64,000 nucleotides of DNA from Mesolinea sp040772305 (GCA_040772305.1 JAXGYK010000001.1:186001-250000); one strand, 5' to 3'. Counted from the first letter of the stretch, positions 7,208 through 16,798 are shown. The notes: generated by a model not told the origin, from the sequence alone. A program made the numbers and translations.

Positions 7208-8362
7208 ATGAGTTTACCTACCAGCCAAGTTACCCCGGACATCCCTGCCGATCCCAAACAAGATCGACGGGAGCGCCTGCTTCAAAAGCTGTCTGGAGAG
7301 GATAGCCCTGAGTTCAACGCCTATTTGCAGGAACTTAAAGGCAAGAGTCTGCCGGACCTGGATTTCTTTTTAGCCTTGCTATTAAGCGCTTTGGCCTTTT
7401 ACCTGGCTATCGTGCTTAATGAACCCTTGATTCTTTTCATTGCTGCCATCAGCGCACCATTTTTAAGACCTTTGGCAGGCATGCCAGTAGCCACTGTATT
7501 CCCATCAATAGGTCACTTCTTCCTCTCTTTACTAGGCTTGCTGGCAACTGCAATCGTTTATTTTGCCAGCGGCTGGCTGGCAGGTCTTACCCAAAGCAAA
7601 AGTCTCTCTCATCCCAGCCTGCCCATGACGCACCTCCTGCGCTCTACCTGGCTGGAGTGGGGTGTGCTGATCCTGGCTGCATTTGTGCTGGGGCATTTTT
7701 TTGCGCACCTGGATGAACGTTACCGGTTAGCCTCTGCAGCAGTAGCTTATCTTGCCTTTTTGCCTTTAGGACTGGTCGGCTACCTTTTCCAGGTGATGAG
7801 TGACCAAAGCTGGCTGGCTGCCTTGGTTATTGTTGGGGCACGCATTGCGGTAACTGCTTTTGGAATTCTGGCAGGCCTTTGGATGAGCGGCTGCGGCCCG
7901 CGTAAGAACATTGGTTTTGTGCTAACGGGTATCCTGGCCTTACTGTTGCTGGCGGCTACCAGTGTATACGCCGGTGCCAAGTTTACGCTAATTGCACTGG
8001 ATCCTATTCCTGAAAAAACTGCTGCACCCAGTTTAACACCCCAGCTTCCTGCAGCTTACAGCACCAGCACGCCGGCGCCAACGCACACAAAAGCTGCAAC
8101 TGCCACCTTACAGCCAACGGCTACAAGCACCCCGGAACCAATCAGTGCAAAGGTGATATCTGCTTCCGGGATCATCGTACGTGCAAACCCCGACACCAGT
8201 GCAGACGTTGTTACCTACCTTAATGACGGGGCTGAAGTAGCAATGCTGGGCGAAAGCCAATTGGTTGGCGAAGCCCTGTGGCAAAAAGTTTTGCTGCCCG
8301 ATGATAAAACAGGCTGGGTACTGGGCAGGCTTTTGGCTACTCCCATAGCACCAAAACCCTGA
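7208..8362 (+). CDS. Membrane protein with C-terminal SH3b domain
   Basis: 384 residues. An N-terminal cytoplasmic stretch of about 50 residues is followed by some seven hydrophobic segments between residues 55 and 265. A Pro/Thr-rich linker (SLTPQLPAAYSTSTPAPTHT and on) leads to a bacterial SH3b domain (ISASGIIVRANPDTSADVVT ... WQKVLLPDDKTGWVLGRLL). SH3b domains usually bind cell-wall or protein ligands outside the membrane. The first membrane region loosely resembles DUF389. Function unknown. It converges with the next operon, the two stop codons being directly adjacent. Confidence 0.7.
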   Translation: MSLPTSQVTPDIPADPKQDRRERLLQKLSGEDSPEFNAYLQELKGKSLPDLDFFLALLLSALAFYLAIVLNEPLILFIAAISAPFLRPLAGMPVATVFPSIGHFFLSLLGLLATAIVYFASGWLAGLTQSKSLSHPSLPMTHLLRSTWLEWGVLILAAFVLGHFFAHLDERYRLASAAVAYLAFLPLGLVGYLFQVMSDQSWLAALVIVGARIAVTAFGILAGLWMSGCGPRKNIGFVLTGILALLLLAATSVYAGAKFTLIALDPIPEKTAAPSLTPQLPAAYSTSTPAPTHTKAATATLQPTATSTPEPISAKVISASGIIVRANPDTSADVVTYLNDGAEVAMLGESQLVGEALWQKVLLPDDKTGWVLGRLLATPIAPKP

Positions 8363-9400
8363 TTACTCCTCGATCCATTCCAAATTATCCAACGGAACAC
8401 GCAGCTCAGCACCGTCAGAAAGCTGGACAACTGCCGGCATTAATACCAGGCCTGATTCAAACTGCTCTGGCAAAGGCGGAAGCGCGATAACTTCGGCAAG
8501 TTGGCCAGAATGAGGCTGCCCAATCAAACGAACTGCGCGGCCCGTTTTTTGCTCGGGTACAAGGGTAAACTGAACAGGTTCAATGGCTGTCTCAAGCGGC
8601 TGGATCAAAAGCGGCCGGCGGCCATAATCTGCATGCCGGTCAGGAGTCATCAAAGACACTGGAACATCGGGCCTTGAAAGAATTGCATCCAAGACCTTTT
8701 TGCTGTATGCATCCAGGCGCAAATTCCCAAAACCCATCAGAGAGAGCACCGGAACCTTTATTTTTTGCAGGAAATCCCAATGTTCGGGGAGGATTGTCGT
8801 AAAAATGAAACCAGCTACACCTGCATCTAAAAACCGCCGTAACCGTGTTATGCTGGGTGCTTGCTCAAAATAGACCAAACCACCGGACATGGAAGCAGCA
8901 GACTCTGCTTCATCCCAGGCTATTAATGGACCTTTTCCGGTTATTCCATTTCCCCATACCCCCTGAAGTACGGCAGCATGCAAGGCAATAACCACACCAC
9001 GCCCGGGAATCAACTCCACCACCTCACCCGGAAATGGCGCCAGTGCCTGGTGCTTGCGTTCACCAAGAGCCAAAGTCACTTTTCCATCCCGGATTGAAAC
9101 AACCCGTCCCGCTTGCGGAGCACGGAAGATCTTCGTCACCAGGCCAGGTTTTTGGGCTACGATATCGCCTGCCTGTATCGTTTCGCCGACAAGACGTCTA
9201 AGGTATTGATCGGTTTCAGAGGGATGAATACGATAACTGCTCACCAGGTCAAAAACCTGAAAGTGGTCTGGAAGTGTGATCTCAGCAACGGGTTGACCAG
9301 TTGTGAGCGTCTCACCGATACCAACCAGCACCTTGCCGCTATATTCCAGAGTTACTGGCCATAAAAGCTGTTCGTGGCTTTTTGCGAGCAGTGTATTCAT
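8363..9400 (-). CDS. Hybrid-barrel-like protein, last gene of a six-gene operon
   Basis: 345 residues, no signal peptide or membrane helix. The N-terminal half is rich in short beta strands with repeats such as LVGIGETLTTGQPVAEI, VGETIQAGDIVAQKPGLVTK and FRAPQAGRVVSIRDGKV. These look like stacked biotinyl/lipoyl-type hybrid barrels, as in RnfC, but without the lysine motif. The rest alternates strand and helix. I do not recognise a characterised family. It starts 4 bases after the stop of the MutL-like gene, with GGAAGG upstream, so the two are probably made together. Confidence 0.65.
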   Translation of the reverse strand: MNTLLAKSHEQLLWPVTLEYSGKVLVGIGETLTTGQPVAEITLPDHFQVFDLVSSYRIHPSETDQYLRRLVGETIQAGDIVAQKPGLVTKIFRAPQAGRVVSIRDGKVTLALGERKHQALAPFPGEVVELIPGRGVVIALHAAVLQGVWGNGITGKGPLIAWDEAESAASMSGGLVYFEQAPSITRLRRFLDAGVAGFIFTTILPEHWDFLQKIKVPVLSLMGFGNLRLDAYSKKVLDAILSRPDVPVSLMTPDRHADYGRRPLLIQPLETAIEPVQFTLVPEQKTGRAVRLIGQPHSGQLAEVIALPPLPEQFESGLVLMPAVVQLSDGAELRVPLDNLEWIEE

Positions 9401-9403
9401 ATA

Positions 9404-11131
9404 TCAGCCTTCCAGCTCATTAAGCCAGTCTTGAAGTTTTTTAGCGTGTTCCTGCGCATTTCCCGGGAGTGGCAACGGGCGACCGCGCGCATCGATAATC
9501 ACGCCCAAGTTTCCGCCGCTGGTACGCAGCCAGCCCCCTAGCCCAGCTTGACCCATACCGGCATCTACCTGGCTTTGTGGAGATAAATAGAGCCGTGATG
9601 AGCTTTGCGGTTCAAGCCCAAGGCATTTAAATTCACCGGCTTTTACCTGCACCAGCCCACGCATCTGGTCTTTTCCTTGGTCAAGCTCCAGGTCGATCAT
9701 TTTGCGCCCCTCAATCACCGGGCCAGTAACTGTGATGAGCGTTGCAAGATTTTCAAAGATCCCTGAATCGATCAACTGGGCCGGTAAAAGAGGCTCAACA
9801 GCAGCCAGAGCCCCTAATGCGGTCAAAATCTGATCCTGATCCAAAACGATGGTAGTAATACCATGCGGGCAAAGAGCTTCAATAGCCATCAGCAGGATAT
9901 GTGCTTGAGAAGGCAAGAGCTTCAAAGCATCACCACTGAGAATGATGGGTTCGTATGCACCATAGAGCCCGAGCCCCTGCTGATAATCGAATTCCGGGAA
10001 GACAGTACTCACTTCTTGCAAACCATTCTGGATACGCAAGCACGTCCAAGCCAATTCCAGCAGCATATCCTGACGGGTGGCGGGTTTGTAAGCAGGATAT
10101 ACCAGGCGGCTAAGAAGGTAATCCTTTATTTCGCTCAGGCTGCATTCTGCAGGAATCGTGCGCTGTAAAGCCTGCGCCTGTCCTGGGTCTGGGCAGGAGG
10201 AGAGCTCGCAGCTAATCAACTCCCCCGACTGAGCTGCTGTGATGTTAAGACTCTCAGCGCCCAAGTGTATGCTTAGTATTCCCTTGCCACTTGGATTGAT
10301 TGCCTCCAGCAGGCGAATCATGCGGCCAGAACAGAGCTCCGAAGGCAATAATTGGGTAGCTAAGCGCTGCTCAACTGCGGACAAACCTGGGACAAGCTGC
10401 AGAAGCACACGGCGATAGGCTGCGCTAAGGGCTGTCCACCCTGCCAAAAGGTCTTCCTGACCAAGCACAGGGATGATGTTGGGTGCCAAATGAAAGTTTG
10501 GCCCAATATCCAATTCCTTTTGGGCATATTGCCCCAGTGCTTCATTCCCCAGGTAAACAATCTGGGGATGTACTATTCGCGGCTGGGTATTAAGAAGAAC
10601 GCGTATGTTTTCGATAGAGGTGCGCAAGGCCTTTTGAGACCCGCCATCGGTTCCGCCAGCTATCAAAAAAAGGTCGGCATCCGTCTCCAGCAAATTCATC
10701 AGTTGCGCTGTAGCGTTTTGCTCATCCTGAGCGCATATTTCTGCAGCTATTTCTAAATTTAGTAATTTTCCCAGGCGACGTAAGGCAGTAAGCGAATATG
10801 CGGCTGATGTGGCAACCAGAACCGTACGGATAGGACGCGAGTTCCCAAAGGAAAGGGCAGCTGCACGTACTCCTCGATTTTCATCATAATCCCGATGAAT
10901 AAGCTGTCCTTCATCGTCCAGCAATTTATGGCCGCTTTCTAACTGGAGACGCTGCAGCAGCTCAATAAGCTGTGCTTCCAAATCCCTCTGCATGGGAAGC
11001 AAATCGGAAGGGGCAGATATCTGCTGTGTTACGGCATGTACAAGCTCATACTGGCCGTTGAGGTTATCGAAGAGCCAGGCCCGAATGCTGGGTGCCTGGA
11101 TATGAACGCTGAGATATGCCTGGTATTCCAT
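9404..11131 (-). CDS. MutL-like (glutamate mutase L family) actin-fold protein
   Basis: 575 residues from the ATG at 11131, just past the previous stop. It shows the MutL family signatures LVATSAAYSLTALRRLGKLL, DADLFLIAGGTDGGSQKALR, PQIVYLGNEALG and the C-terminal GLGGWLRTSGGNLGVIIDARGRPLPLPG (given here in part). Family members resemble ASKHA ATPases and were first seen beside the coenzyme B12-dependent glutamate mutase genes. No mutase subunits are here. Instead it is surrounded by membrane proteins, so a different role is likely. Confidence 0.8.
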   Translation of the reverse strand: MEYQAYLSVHIQAPSIRAWLFDNLNGQYELVHAVTQQISAPSDLLPMQRDLEAQLIELLQRLQLESGHKLLDDEGQLIHRDYDENRGVRAAALSFGNSRPIRTVLVATSAAYSLTALRRLGKLLNLEIAAEICAQDEQNATAQLMNLLETDADLFLIAGGTDGGSQKALRTSIENIRVLLNTQPRIVHPQIVYLGNEALGQYAQKELDIGPNFHLAPNIIPVLGQEDLLAGWTALSAAYRRVLLQLVPGLSAVEQRLATQLLPSELCSGRMIRLLEAINPSGKGILSIHLGAESLNITAAQSGELISCELSSCPDPGQAQALQRTIPAECSLSEIKDYLLSRLVYPAYKPATRQDMLLELAWTCLRIQNGLQEVSTVFPEFDYQQGLGLYGAYEPIILSGDALKLLPSQAHILLMAIEALCPHGITTIVLDQDQILTALGALAAVEPLLPAQLIDSGIFENLATLITVTGPVIEGRKMIDLELDQGKDQMRGLVQVKAGEFKCLGLEPQSSSRLYLSPQSQVDAGMGQAGLGGWLRTSGGNLGVIIDARGRPLPLPGNAQEHAKKLQDWLNELEG

Positions 11132-11135
11132 CTTT

Positions 11136-11819
11136 TTACCTGCTAAATAAGGCTGCCAAAAAAGTCCGCAGCCAGGAAAGACGTTCAATCAGCGCCAATA
11201 AGGCAGTGGCATATAATCCCACAAAGAGTGCGGCAAGAGATATTCCAATGAAAACCTGGCCTACTGCCGAAACCGCTTCTACAGCAAGGGAGCGTTGGTA
11301 GATTCCACCTTTAAGGGTCTGGTGATGGTGAAAATAAAAAAGCACAGCCAGAAAACCCAATAAAGCCATGATTGCTTCCCAAAGTTTTGCCCAGGAATTT
11401 CCATCGCTTAAAACCAATGCATCTGGGTCGAAAACTTTGAATAAAGCCAGCAACTGGGGTGCTACTGTACCGCGTAGAATGCCGGCCAAACCAACAGCAG
11501 TAATGATTCCAAGCAGGTATGCGAGTGAAGGGCGGGCAAGGTGCTGAAAGCGCGGGAAAAGCAAGCTCAAAAGGGATATGGAAGCCACGAGGGGCAGAAG
11601 ACTAAGGTAAAACCCGCTGCTGCCTGGCTGACCAAGCGGCAAGATCAGATAGGGAATGATCACCCTGGTGATCAGCAATGCAGCTGCATAGCCAGCACTT
11701 ACCCCTGCTAAAAGGTAGAGCGCGACTCTGAAAAAGAGATTATCCCCAAGCAGGTAACTAAAGATTGCAATACTAAGCAGCAGGCCAATGAGCCCCAGGG
11801 CAAGGTCAATGCCGGTCAT
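11136..11819 (-). CDS. Polytopic membrane protein of the MutL-like operon
   Basis: 227 residues with about seven hydrophobic segments spread over the whole length, starting MTGIDLALGLIGLLLSIAIF. No recognised motif. The ATG overlaps the stop of the upstream gene by the ATGA arrangement, indicating translational coupling. It ends 4 bases before the MutL-like start. Confidence 0.65.
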   Translation of the reverse strand: MTGIDLALGLIGLLLSIAIFSYLLGDNLFFRVALYLLAGVSAGYAAALLITRVIIPYLILPLGQPGSSGFYLSLLPLVASISLLSLLFPRFQHLARPSLAYLLGIITAVGLAGILRGTVAPQLLALFKVFDPDALVLSDGNSWAKLWEAIMALLGFLAVLFYFHHHQTLKGGIYQRSLAVEAVSAVGQVFIGISLAALFVGLYATALLALIERLSWLRTFLAALFSR

Positions 11820-13714
11820 GAACGCAGCCCCCTTTCCTGCCGATTGCCCAGGTCTTGTTCAAACTTGGTTATCATTCCCAAAAGTAAAAGAATGATCATT
11901 GCCAGAATACCAACTTCATACGCCCTGCGAGACGAGCCAGCAGGAGCTGCAGATTCCACCAGTGCAGTGCTGGAATCGATGTAACCCGCCAGCTGCCCGC
12001 TTTCGAAATAGGGCTGCATAAGCGGGGCTTCCTGACGGGTTGTAAGCGCCAGCAGCTGATTGACTTGCAGGTACGGCCCAAGCTGCTCGAACCATGCGCG
12101 TAAATTATCCCCTGAATCGCTAATCAGCAAGATGACGGGGAACTGCGTTAGTGCACCATTTTTAGGCACCGGGTTAAGCAGGTAATCATCCAGCCAGGCA
12201 GGAGGCTCTGCAACTAGTCCCTGACCCAAAATACCCAGTGAGCCCCCCGGAAGATAAGCAATAGGAGTATCTCCGGGCAATTCTGCTGCTTCAAGTAAGG
12301 CTGGAGCCATCCAATTTGCGTTCACTTGGGTAGTAAGCAATACCAGCCGGTGAGAAGCGTGATCTTTGAGTACTTGTGCGGCAACAGGGAGCAACTCGCC
12401 CTCAGTTGCGGCTTGATAATCCAGAACCACCAGTAAGGGGTCATTGCTCTTTAAGTTTTTCAAGGCATTGAGAAAAGCTATAGCCTGAGGGGGCTGCTCC
12501 TGCAAGGCAGGCTGCCCGGCAGGGATAAAGAGCATAGCAGCCAGAACCGCAGCCAAAAGCAAAAAGCCAATGAAACCATGCCAGGTACTTTGTTCCGGTG
12601 TTGCGGGCAAGGGCTTAGTGCTGGAAGAACGCCCTTCTTGGGCAAGCAAATCACGGAACAACTCGGCCCGTTCCCGCTGGCTGCGCAGGAGCAATAAATC
12701 GTTTTCCGGGTTTGCCTGAGGCTCTTTTGTGTCAAGATCTGCAGCAAGCAATTCCTGCGGCAACTCATCCTGAGGAAGCGATTCAACTGGCAGCTCATAG
12801 CTCGGGGCCTGGGTCTCTAAGGCAATATCCGCAGCATCAGAAGCAATAGTTTGCTCTTGCGGCCCCTCCGGAACTGCAACACGCTCAGCAGATTCTTCTG
12901 TTCCCAATGGAACAGCGTCAGAATCTGCTTCTTCCACTTGAGAGTCAGGGGAAGCTTCAGTCTGTTGATCTGTACCCGGCTCAGAAAGCAAGGCAATGGG
13001 TAGTTCGTCAGACTCCTGAATTTTCTTTTGGTCTGCATTTTCTTCAGCATGAACATCTGGAACCTGAACTTCCTTTGGCTCAGACTGCAGACCTAAAACG
13101 TCCTGACGTAAGGCTTCCAGTTCTTCGGGGGTCCATTCCTCCCGGGTTTCACCTGGCATTTCCCGATGCACTACGTCAGGCAGTTCAGGAAAATCCCAGG
13201 ATTCCATTTTTAGATCCCGCACCCTTTTTAACCAATTGGGCATTCCATCCGAATAAGGAGAAGCCGGTTTCTTTTCTTTGAGCTTTGCCTCTTCCCGGGC
13301 AGCTTCTTGCTTGCGCTTCCAGGCCTCGAAACGGCTGCTGCCCTCCTCTGCATTTGCGGAGGCTTTCGATGCATAAATGCCGCGTGCATCTTCTTCCGTT
13401 TGAGTACGCTCACGGATCCGGCGCAGCCACTCAGGGGTATTGTCTTCGGACTGGTCGGTTTGCGGATCCTCCTGGCCGGGAACCAAACCCTCAAGGATGT
13501 CCTCGTAAAGATCCTCATCAGGATCATTTTCGAAGGGAGCTAAAGGCTCCAATGAGGCTTCTTTTAATTTCTGGATCTCTTTAGGATCAGCTCCTAACTG
13601 CTCCAGATCAAAAGAGTCAAGGTCCTTTCCACAATAAACACAGCGAGTTGCCTGTGCAAGATTCTCGCGCTGACAATGCGGACAGCGTACCATTTCCTCG
13701 GGGATATCAGTCAC
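11816..13714 (-). CDS. Zinc-ribbon protein with long acidic linker and extracytoplasmic domain
   Basis: 632 residues from a GTG at 13714, which has GGAGAGG 7 bases upstream. An N-terminal zinc ribbon (CPHCQREN ... CVYCGKDL) is followed by about 350 acidic, Gln/Pro/Glu-rich residues with no fold apparent. Then come a membrane helix (GFIGFLLLAAVLAAMLFIPA), an alpha/beta domain of about 200 residues (LLVVLDYQAATEGELLPVAA, VILLISDSGDNLRAW) probably outside the membrane, and a second helix near the C-terminus. Not recognised as a known family. Both ends overlap neighbouring genes. Confidence 0.65.
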   Translation of the reverse strand: MTDIPEEMVRCPHCQRENLAQATRCVYCGKDLDSFDLEQLGADPKEIQKLKEASLEPLAPFENDPDEDLYEDILEGLVPGQEDPQTDQSEDNTPEWLRRIRERTQTEEDARGIYASKASANAEEGSSRFEAWKRKQEAAREEAKLKEKKPASPYSDGMPNWLKRVRDLKMESWDFPELPDVVHREMPGETREEWTPEELEALRQDVLGLQSEPKEVQVPDVHAEENADQKKIQESDELPIALLSEPGTDQQTEASPDSQVEEADSDAVPLGTEESAERVAVPEGPQEQTIASDAADIALETQAPSYELPVESLPQDELPQELLAADLDTKEPQANPENDLLLLRSQRERAELFRDLLAQEGRSSSTKPLPATPEQSTWHGFIGFLLLAAVLAAMLFIPAGQPALQEQPPQAIAFLNALKNLKSNDPLLVVLDYQAATEGELLPVAAQVLKDHASHRLVLLTTQVNANWMAPALLEAAELPGDTPIAYLPGGSLGILGQGLVAEPPAWLDDYLLNPVPKNGALTQFPVILLISDSGDNLRAWFEQLGPYLQVNQLLALTTRQEAPLMQPYFESGQLAGYIDSSTALVESAAPAGSSRRAYEVGILAMIILLLLGMITKFEQDLGNRQERGLRS

Positions 13715-14321
13715 TGCTTGGCCTCTCCATCCCAAAGATAAACCGCAGACCCATAAAAAGGGCTCCCAGACTTAAGCCAATTAATAGTCCGCGTATGCCA
13801 ATGCCGGGTAAGCGTTGGAAGAAGGCAATCAATCGATTCACCGTTGAGTTTTGCAAACCTTGCAAAAAACCAAGCCCAATCACCAGGAAGATGAGCGTAA
13901 AAAGGACAAAGCTGACGCTCATTGGCGACCAGCCTCGTCTGCGAAAAAGCGTTACCACGGTGCCAGCCAGTACCAGGGCAAGCAAAGCGAGCAGGCTGGA
14001 TTCGAGGGGGCGAATAATAGCAGCAATCCATTTTAAGTATTGCTGGTTTTCCAACCCCATAAACAATCCTCCTGCAAGTGCAGCCAGGAACGAAACCAGA
14101 AGAACCAGGCTGTAGAGAATTCCGTGATCTTGTCCTGAGATTTTGCGCAAATGTGCAAGCATGAGACCTGCCAGGGCTATGAGCAGCGTCATTGTTGACA
14201 GAATAATTGCCCAGTGCAGCAGTAAACCCAGGTAAGCACCAAGCTGCTGCTGAAAAACAAGGGCTAATAGCACCAGGCTGGCAGATAGCAGGGTGATCCA
14301 GGCAGCGAGGCGATGATTCAC
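13707..14321 (-). CDS. Polytopic membrane protein of the MutL-like operon
   Basis: 204 residues from a GTG at 14321 that overlaps the upstream stop (GTGA). Six or so hydrophobic segments; the last loop contains FQRLPGIGIRGLLIGLSLGA. That segment and its neighbours resemble parts of the protein at 11136-11819 (ISLAALFVGLYATALLALIE), so the two may be distant relatives. No known family is recognised. Confidence 0.6.
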   Translation of the reverse strand: MNHRLAAWITLLSASLVLLALVFQQQLGAYLGLLLHWAIILSTMTLLIALAGLMLAHLRKISGQDHGILYSLVLLVSFLAALAGGLFMGLENQQYLKWIAAIIRPLESSLLALLALVLAGTVVTLFRRRGWSPMSVSFVLFTLIFLVIGLGFLQGLQNSTVNRLIAFFQRLPGIGIRGLLIGLSLGALFMGLRFIFGMERPSSD

Positions 14322-15073
14322 TGCAACACCCCCGCCAGTTTAAGTACTGCAGCTGCAATTAAGCCCAGGCCAATCAGAATTCGCATGATGTCTTGCGCTT
14401 GGAGACCGGCTTTAGCTGCGGCATTCACAGGAGGAGTAGTTTGAAAGGCATCCTCGCCAAGGGCAAGATAAGCAGACCCTAGAAAAGCCGCCGTCTGACC
14501 GGATAAAGTAGCAGGGAATACTAAGCTAGGAAGAGAAGAGCGAGTCATTTGCTCGGTAGCCAGCAGGATTTCAGGACCAAACCCGCCACTAAGAATCAAG
14601 GCAGCGTTAGCAGGGCTATCGGTTAGGGAAAGCGAGCCGGCAATTGATGCCCAAGGGCTGCTGCCAGACCAAAATGTACGCTCGGGCCTGAAAAGTTCGA
14701 GGGCAACAGCATTCTTGTAATGTCCTTGGGTAACCATTTGACCAATTAATGCCAAAGCAGGGTCTCCTGCAGCTGCCTGAGTCGCATGGTCATTAAATAT
14801 CGCTCTTTTGGAAGCCAAAGAGTACAACGCCAAACCGCTAGCACCGGACAAGTCGGGATAAGGCCAGGCAAAACGGCTGCCCAAATAGAAGCTGAGATGG
14901 CTGCCTTCTTCGGCAGCAGCGTGTAAAAAGGCTTCGGCTGCGAGCGCAGCCTGGGGAGAGCGTTGGGATGGGCGCTTTTTCCTGCGCTGGTAGAACCAGC
15001 AGACAATAAAGGAAAGCAATGCAAGCAAAAAGAGCGCTCCAGCCAAAGCATCATTATTGTTTAATGTTGGCAT
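14318..15073 (-). CDS. Membrane-anchored protein, first gene of the MutL-like operon
   Basis: 251 residues from the ATG at 15073, which has GGTGAG upstream. One N-terminal membrane helix (ALAGALFLLALLSFIVCWFY) is followed by basic RRKKR, so the following domain is probably cytoplasmic. The middle is alpha/beta in character, with LILSGGFGPEILLATEQM. A C-terminal hydrophobic helix (IMRILIGLGLIAAAVLKLAG) closes it. Function unknown; possibly one of the Chloroflexota-specific DUFs. Confidence 0.6.
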   Translation of the reverse strand: MPTLNNNDALAGALFLLALLSFIVCWFYQRRKKRPSQRSPQAALAAEAFLHAAAEEGSHLSFYLGSRFAWPYPDLSGASGLALYSLASKRAIFNDHATQAAAGDPALALIGQMVTQGHYKNAVALELFRPERTFWSGSSPWASIAGSLSLTDSPANAALILSGGFGPEILLATEQMTRSSLPSLVFPATLSGQTAAFLGSAYLALGEDAFQTTPPVNAAAKAGLQAQDIMRILIGLGLIAAAVLKLAGVLQ

Positions 15074-15326
15074 AGACTCACCACTTTTTGGCCAGGACAA
15101 AAGATGCTGATTCGGATGCTTTTCATGAGAAGGAAATGGCAAAATAGCACAGTTTCCATAAGTAAAAGTATAGCATATGGCTAAACGATGGCGTCTTGTT
15201 TGCCCGAAGCCAAAACAGGGATGTATACCAGGTTCTGTTACAGCAGAACACTTAAAGAAAGTGTGCTGTTAAAAGCTCCAAAAGATGAAAGCCACTGGTA
15301 AGAGCCTTTCACAGTAAAAGTGAATC

Positions 15327-15357
15327 AATAGCGTCCGCCAGATTGGCAGACACTATT
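15327..15357 (-). terminator. Intrinsic terminator after lpd
   Basis: A 13-bp stem with two G-T pairs (arms 15327-15339 and 15345-15357, 5-base loop) lies 19 bases past the lpd stop. A weak T-stretch follows on the minus strand. A second, bulged hairpin at about 15239-15271 lies further on. Confidence 0.6.
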
Positions 15358-15375
15358 AAAAAGCATATTGAATCA

Positions 15376-16773
15376 CTAGCTGTGAATCGCTTTGCCCTGC
15401 GCCGCTTCAGCAGCTTCCATTACCACTTCCGAAAGGGTTGGATGGGCATGGATATTGGCGCCCACTTCATGGATGGTCAGTTCATTGGCCTGTGCCAAGG
15501 TAAGCTCGGGCAGCAACTCCGAAGCCTCGGGACCTACAATGGAAGCGCCTAAAATCTCGCCATATTGGGCATCGGTAATAATTTTGGCGAAGCCAGCATA
15601 CTCATTGATGCCCAGCGCCTTGCCATTAGCCTGGAAGAAGAACTTGCCGACTTTCACATCCTTGCCCGTTTCGCGAGCCTGTGCTTCTGTGTAACCAAAG
15701 GATGCGATTTGAGGGCTGGAGTAGGTTGCACGCGGGATCATCCGATAATCGATTTCGCGGGTTTCTTCACCAGCGATGGCAGCAGCGCATACCATGCCCA
15801 TCGTCGAGGCTGTATGAGCCAGCAGCAGCTTACCGGTAAGGTCGCCAATGGCCCAAAGGCCTTTTATATTGGTTGCCATACGTTCATCCACCTGTACAAA
15901 GCCGCGCTGATCCATTTCAACGCCCAGGTCCTCCAAACCTAAGTCTTTCGAATTGGGGCGGAAACCAACTGCCACAAGCGTCAGCTCGGCCTCCAGTTTC
16001 TGCTCGCCATCCTTGTCCTCCAACAAAACTTCGCTGCCTTTTTCAGTTCTGGTTACACTCTTCACCTTGGCACCTGCATGCACTTTCACACCGCGTTTAG
16101 CAAAGGCTTTTTGCAGTTCAGCAGCAGATTCTTCGTCCTCGGTGGGCAAAAGGTGGGGCAGCATTTCAACGATGTGAACTTCTACTCCATAAGCACTCCA
16201 AACCGTGGCAAACTCGCAGCCAATTGCGCCACCGCCTATGATTACTGCGCTGGCCGGCAGTTTGTCCAGCATGATAGCCTGGGAATAGTCCAGAATATTC
16301 TCGCCATCCGGTTCCATTCCCGGAATAACCATAGGGTGTGCCCCTGTGGCCAAAACGATATCTGCTGCCTCAATTTCCTCTATTCCGCCATCGTTCAGTG
16401 CTACGCTTAATTTCCCAGGAGCGCTTAATTTAGCAGAACCCATCAGTACTTCAATTTGGTTCTTCTTCATTAAGAAGCCAATGCCTTTGCTAAGCCGCTG
16501 ACTCACCTGGCGGCTGCGCTTAAATGCGGCTGCGTAATCGTACGAAAGGCCTTCGGTGGAAATCCCATAGTCTGCGGCATTTTTGCGCATGAGGTAAACC
16601 AGTTCTGCGTTGCGCAAGAGAGCCTTGGAAGGAATGCAGCCAACATTCAGGCAAACTCCGCCCATCCATTTCTTTTCTACAATAGCCACCTTCTTGCCCA
16701 GCTGGGCAGCCCTAATAGCGCATACATAGCCTCCCGGGCCGGCACCAACCACTACCACATCAAATTTCTTCAT
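15376..16773 (-). CDS. lpdA: Dihydrolipoyl dehydrogenase
   Basis: 465 residues from the ATG at 16773 (AGGAGG upstream). FAD-binding VVVVGAGPGGYVCAIRAAQL, the redox-active pair C41/C46 in GGVCLNVGCIPSK, NAD-binding IIGGGAIGCEFA, FAD phosphate site GLWAIGDLTG and the C-terminal HAHPTLSE with the catalytic histidine are all present. It reoxidises dihydrolipoamide on E2 or on GcvH. No E1, E2 or glycine-cleavage gene is adjacent, so its complex cannot be told from this window. Confidence 0.96.
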   Translation of the reverse strand: MKKFDVVVVGAGPGGYVCAIRAAQLGKKVAIVEKKWMGGVCLNVGCIPSKALLRNAELVYLMRKNAADYGISTEGLSYDYAAAFKRSRQVSQRLSKGIGFLMKKNQIEVLMGSAKLSAPGKLSVALNDGGIEEIEAADIVLATGAHPMVIPGMEPDGENILDYSQAIMLDKLPASAVIIGGGAIGCEFATVWSAYGVEVHIVEMLPHLLPTEDEESAAELQKAFAKRGVKVHAGAKVKSVTRTEKGSEVLLEDKDGEQKLEAELTLVAVGFRPNSKDLGLEDLGVEMDQRGFVQVDERMATNIKGLWAIGDLTGKLLLAHTASTMGMVCAAAIAGEETREIDYRMIPRATYSSPQIASFGYTEAQARETGKDVKVGKFFFQANGKALGINEYAGFAKIITDAQYGEILGASIVGPEASELLPELTLAQANELTIHEVGANIHAHPTLSEVVMEAAEAAQGKAIHS

Positions 16774-16798
16774 GCGCAACCTCCTGTTTTTCTTTCTA

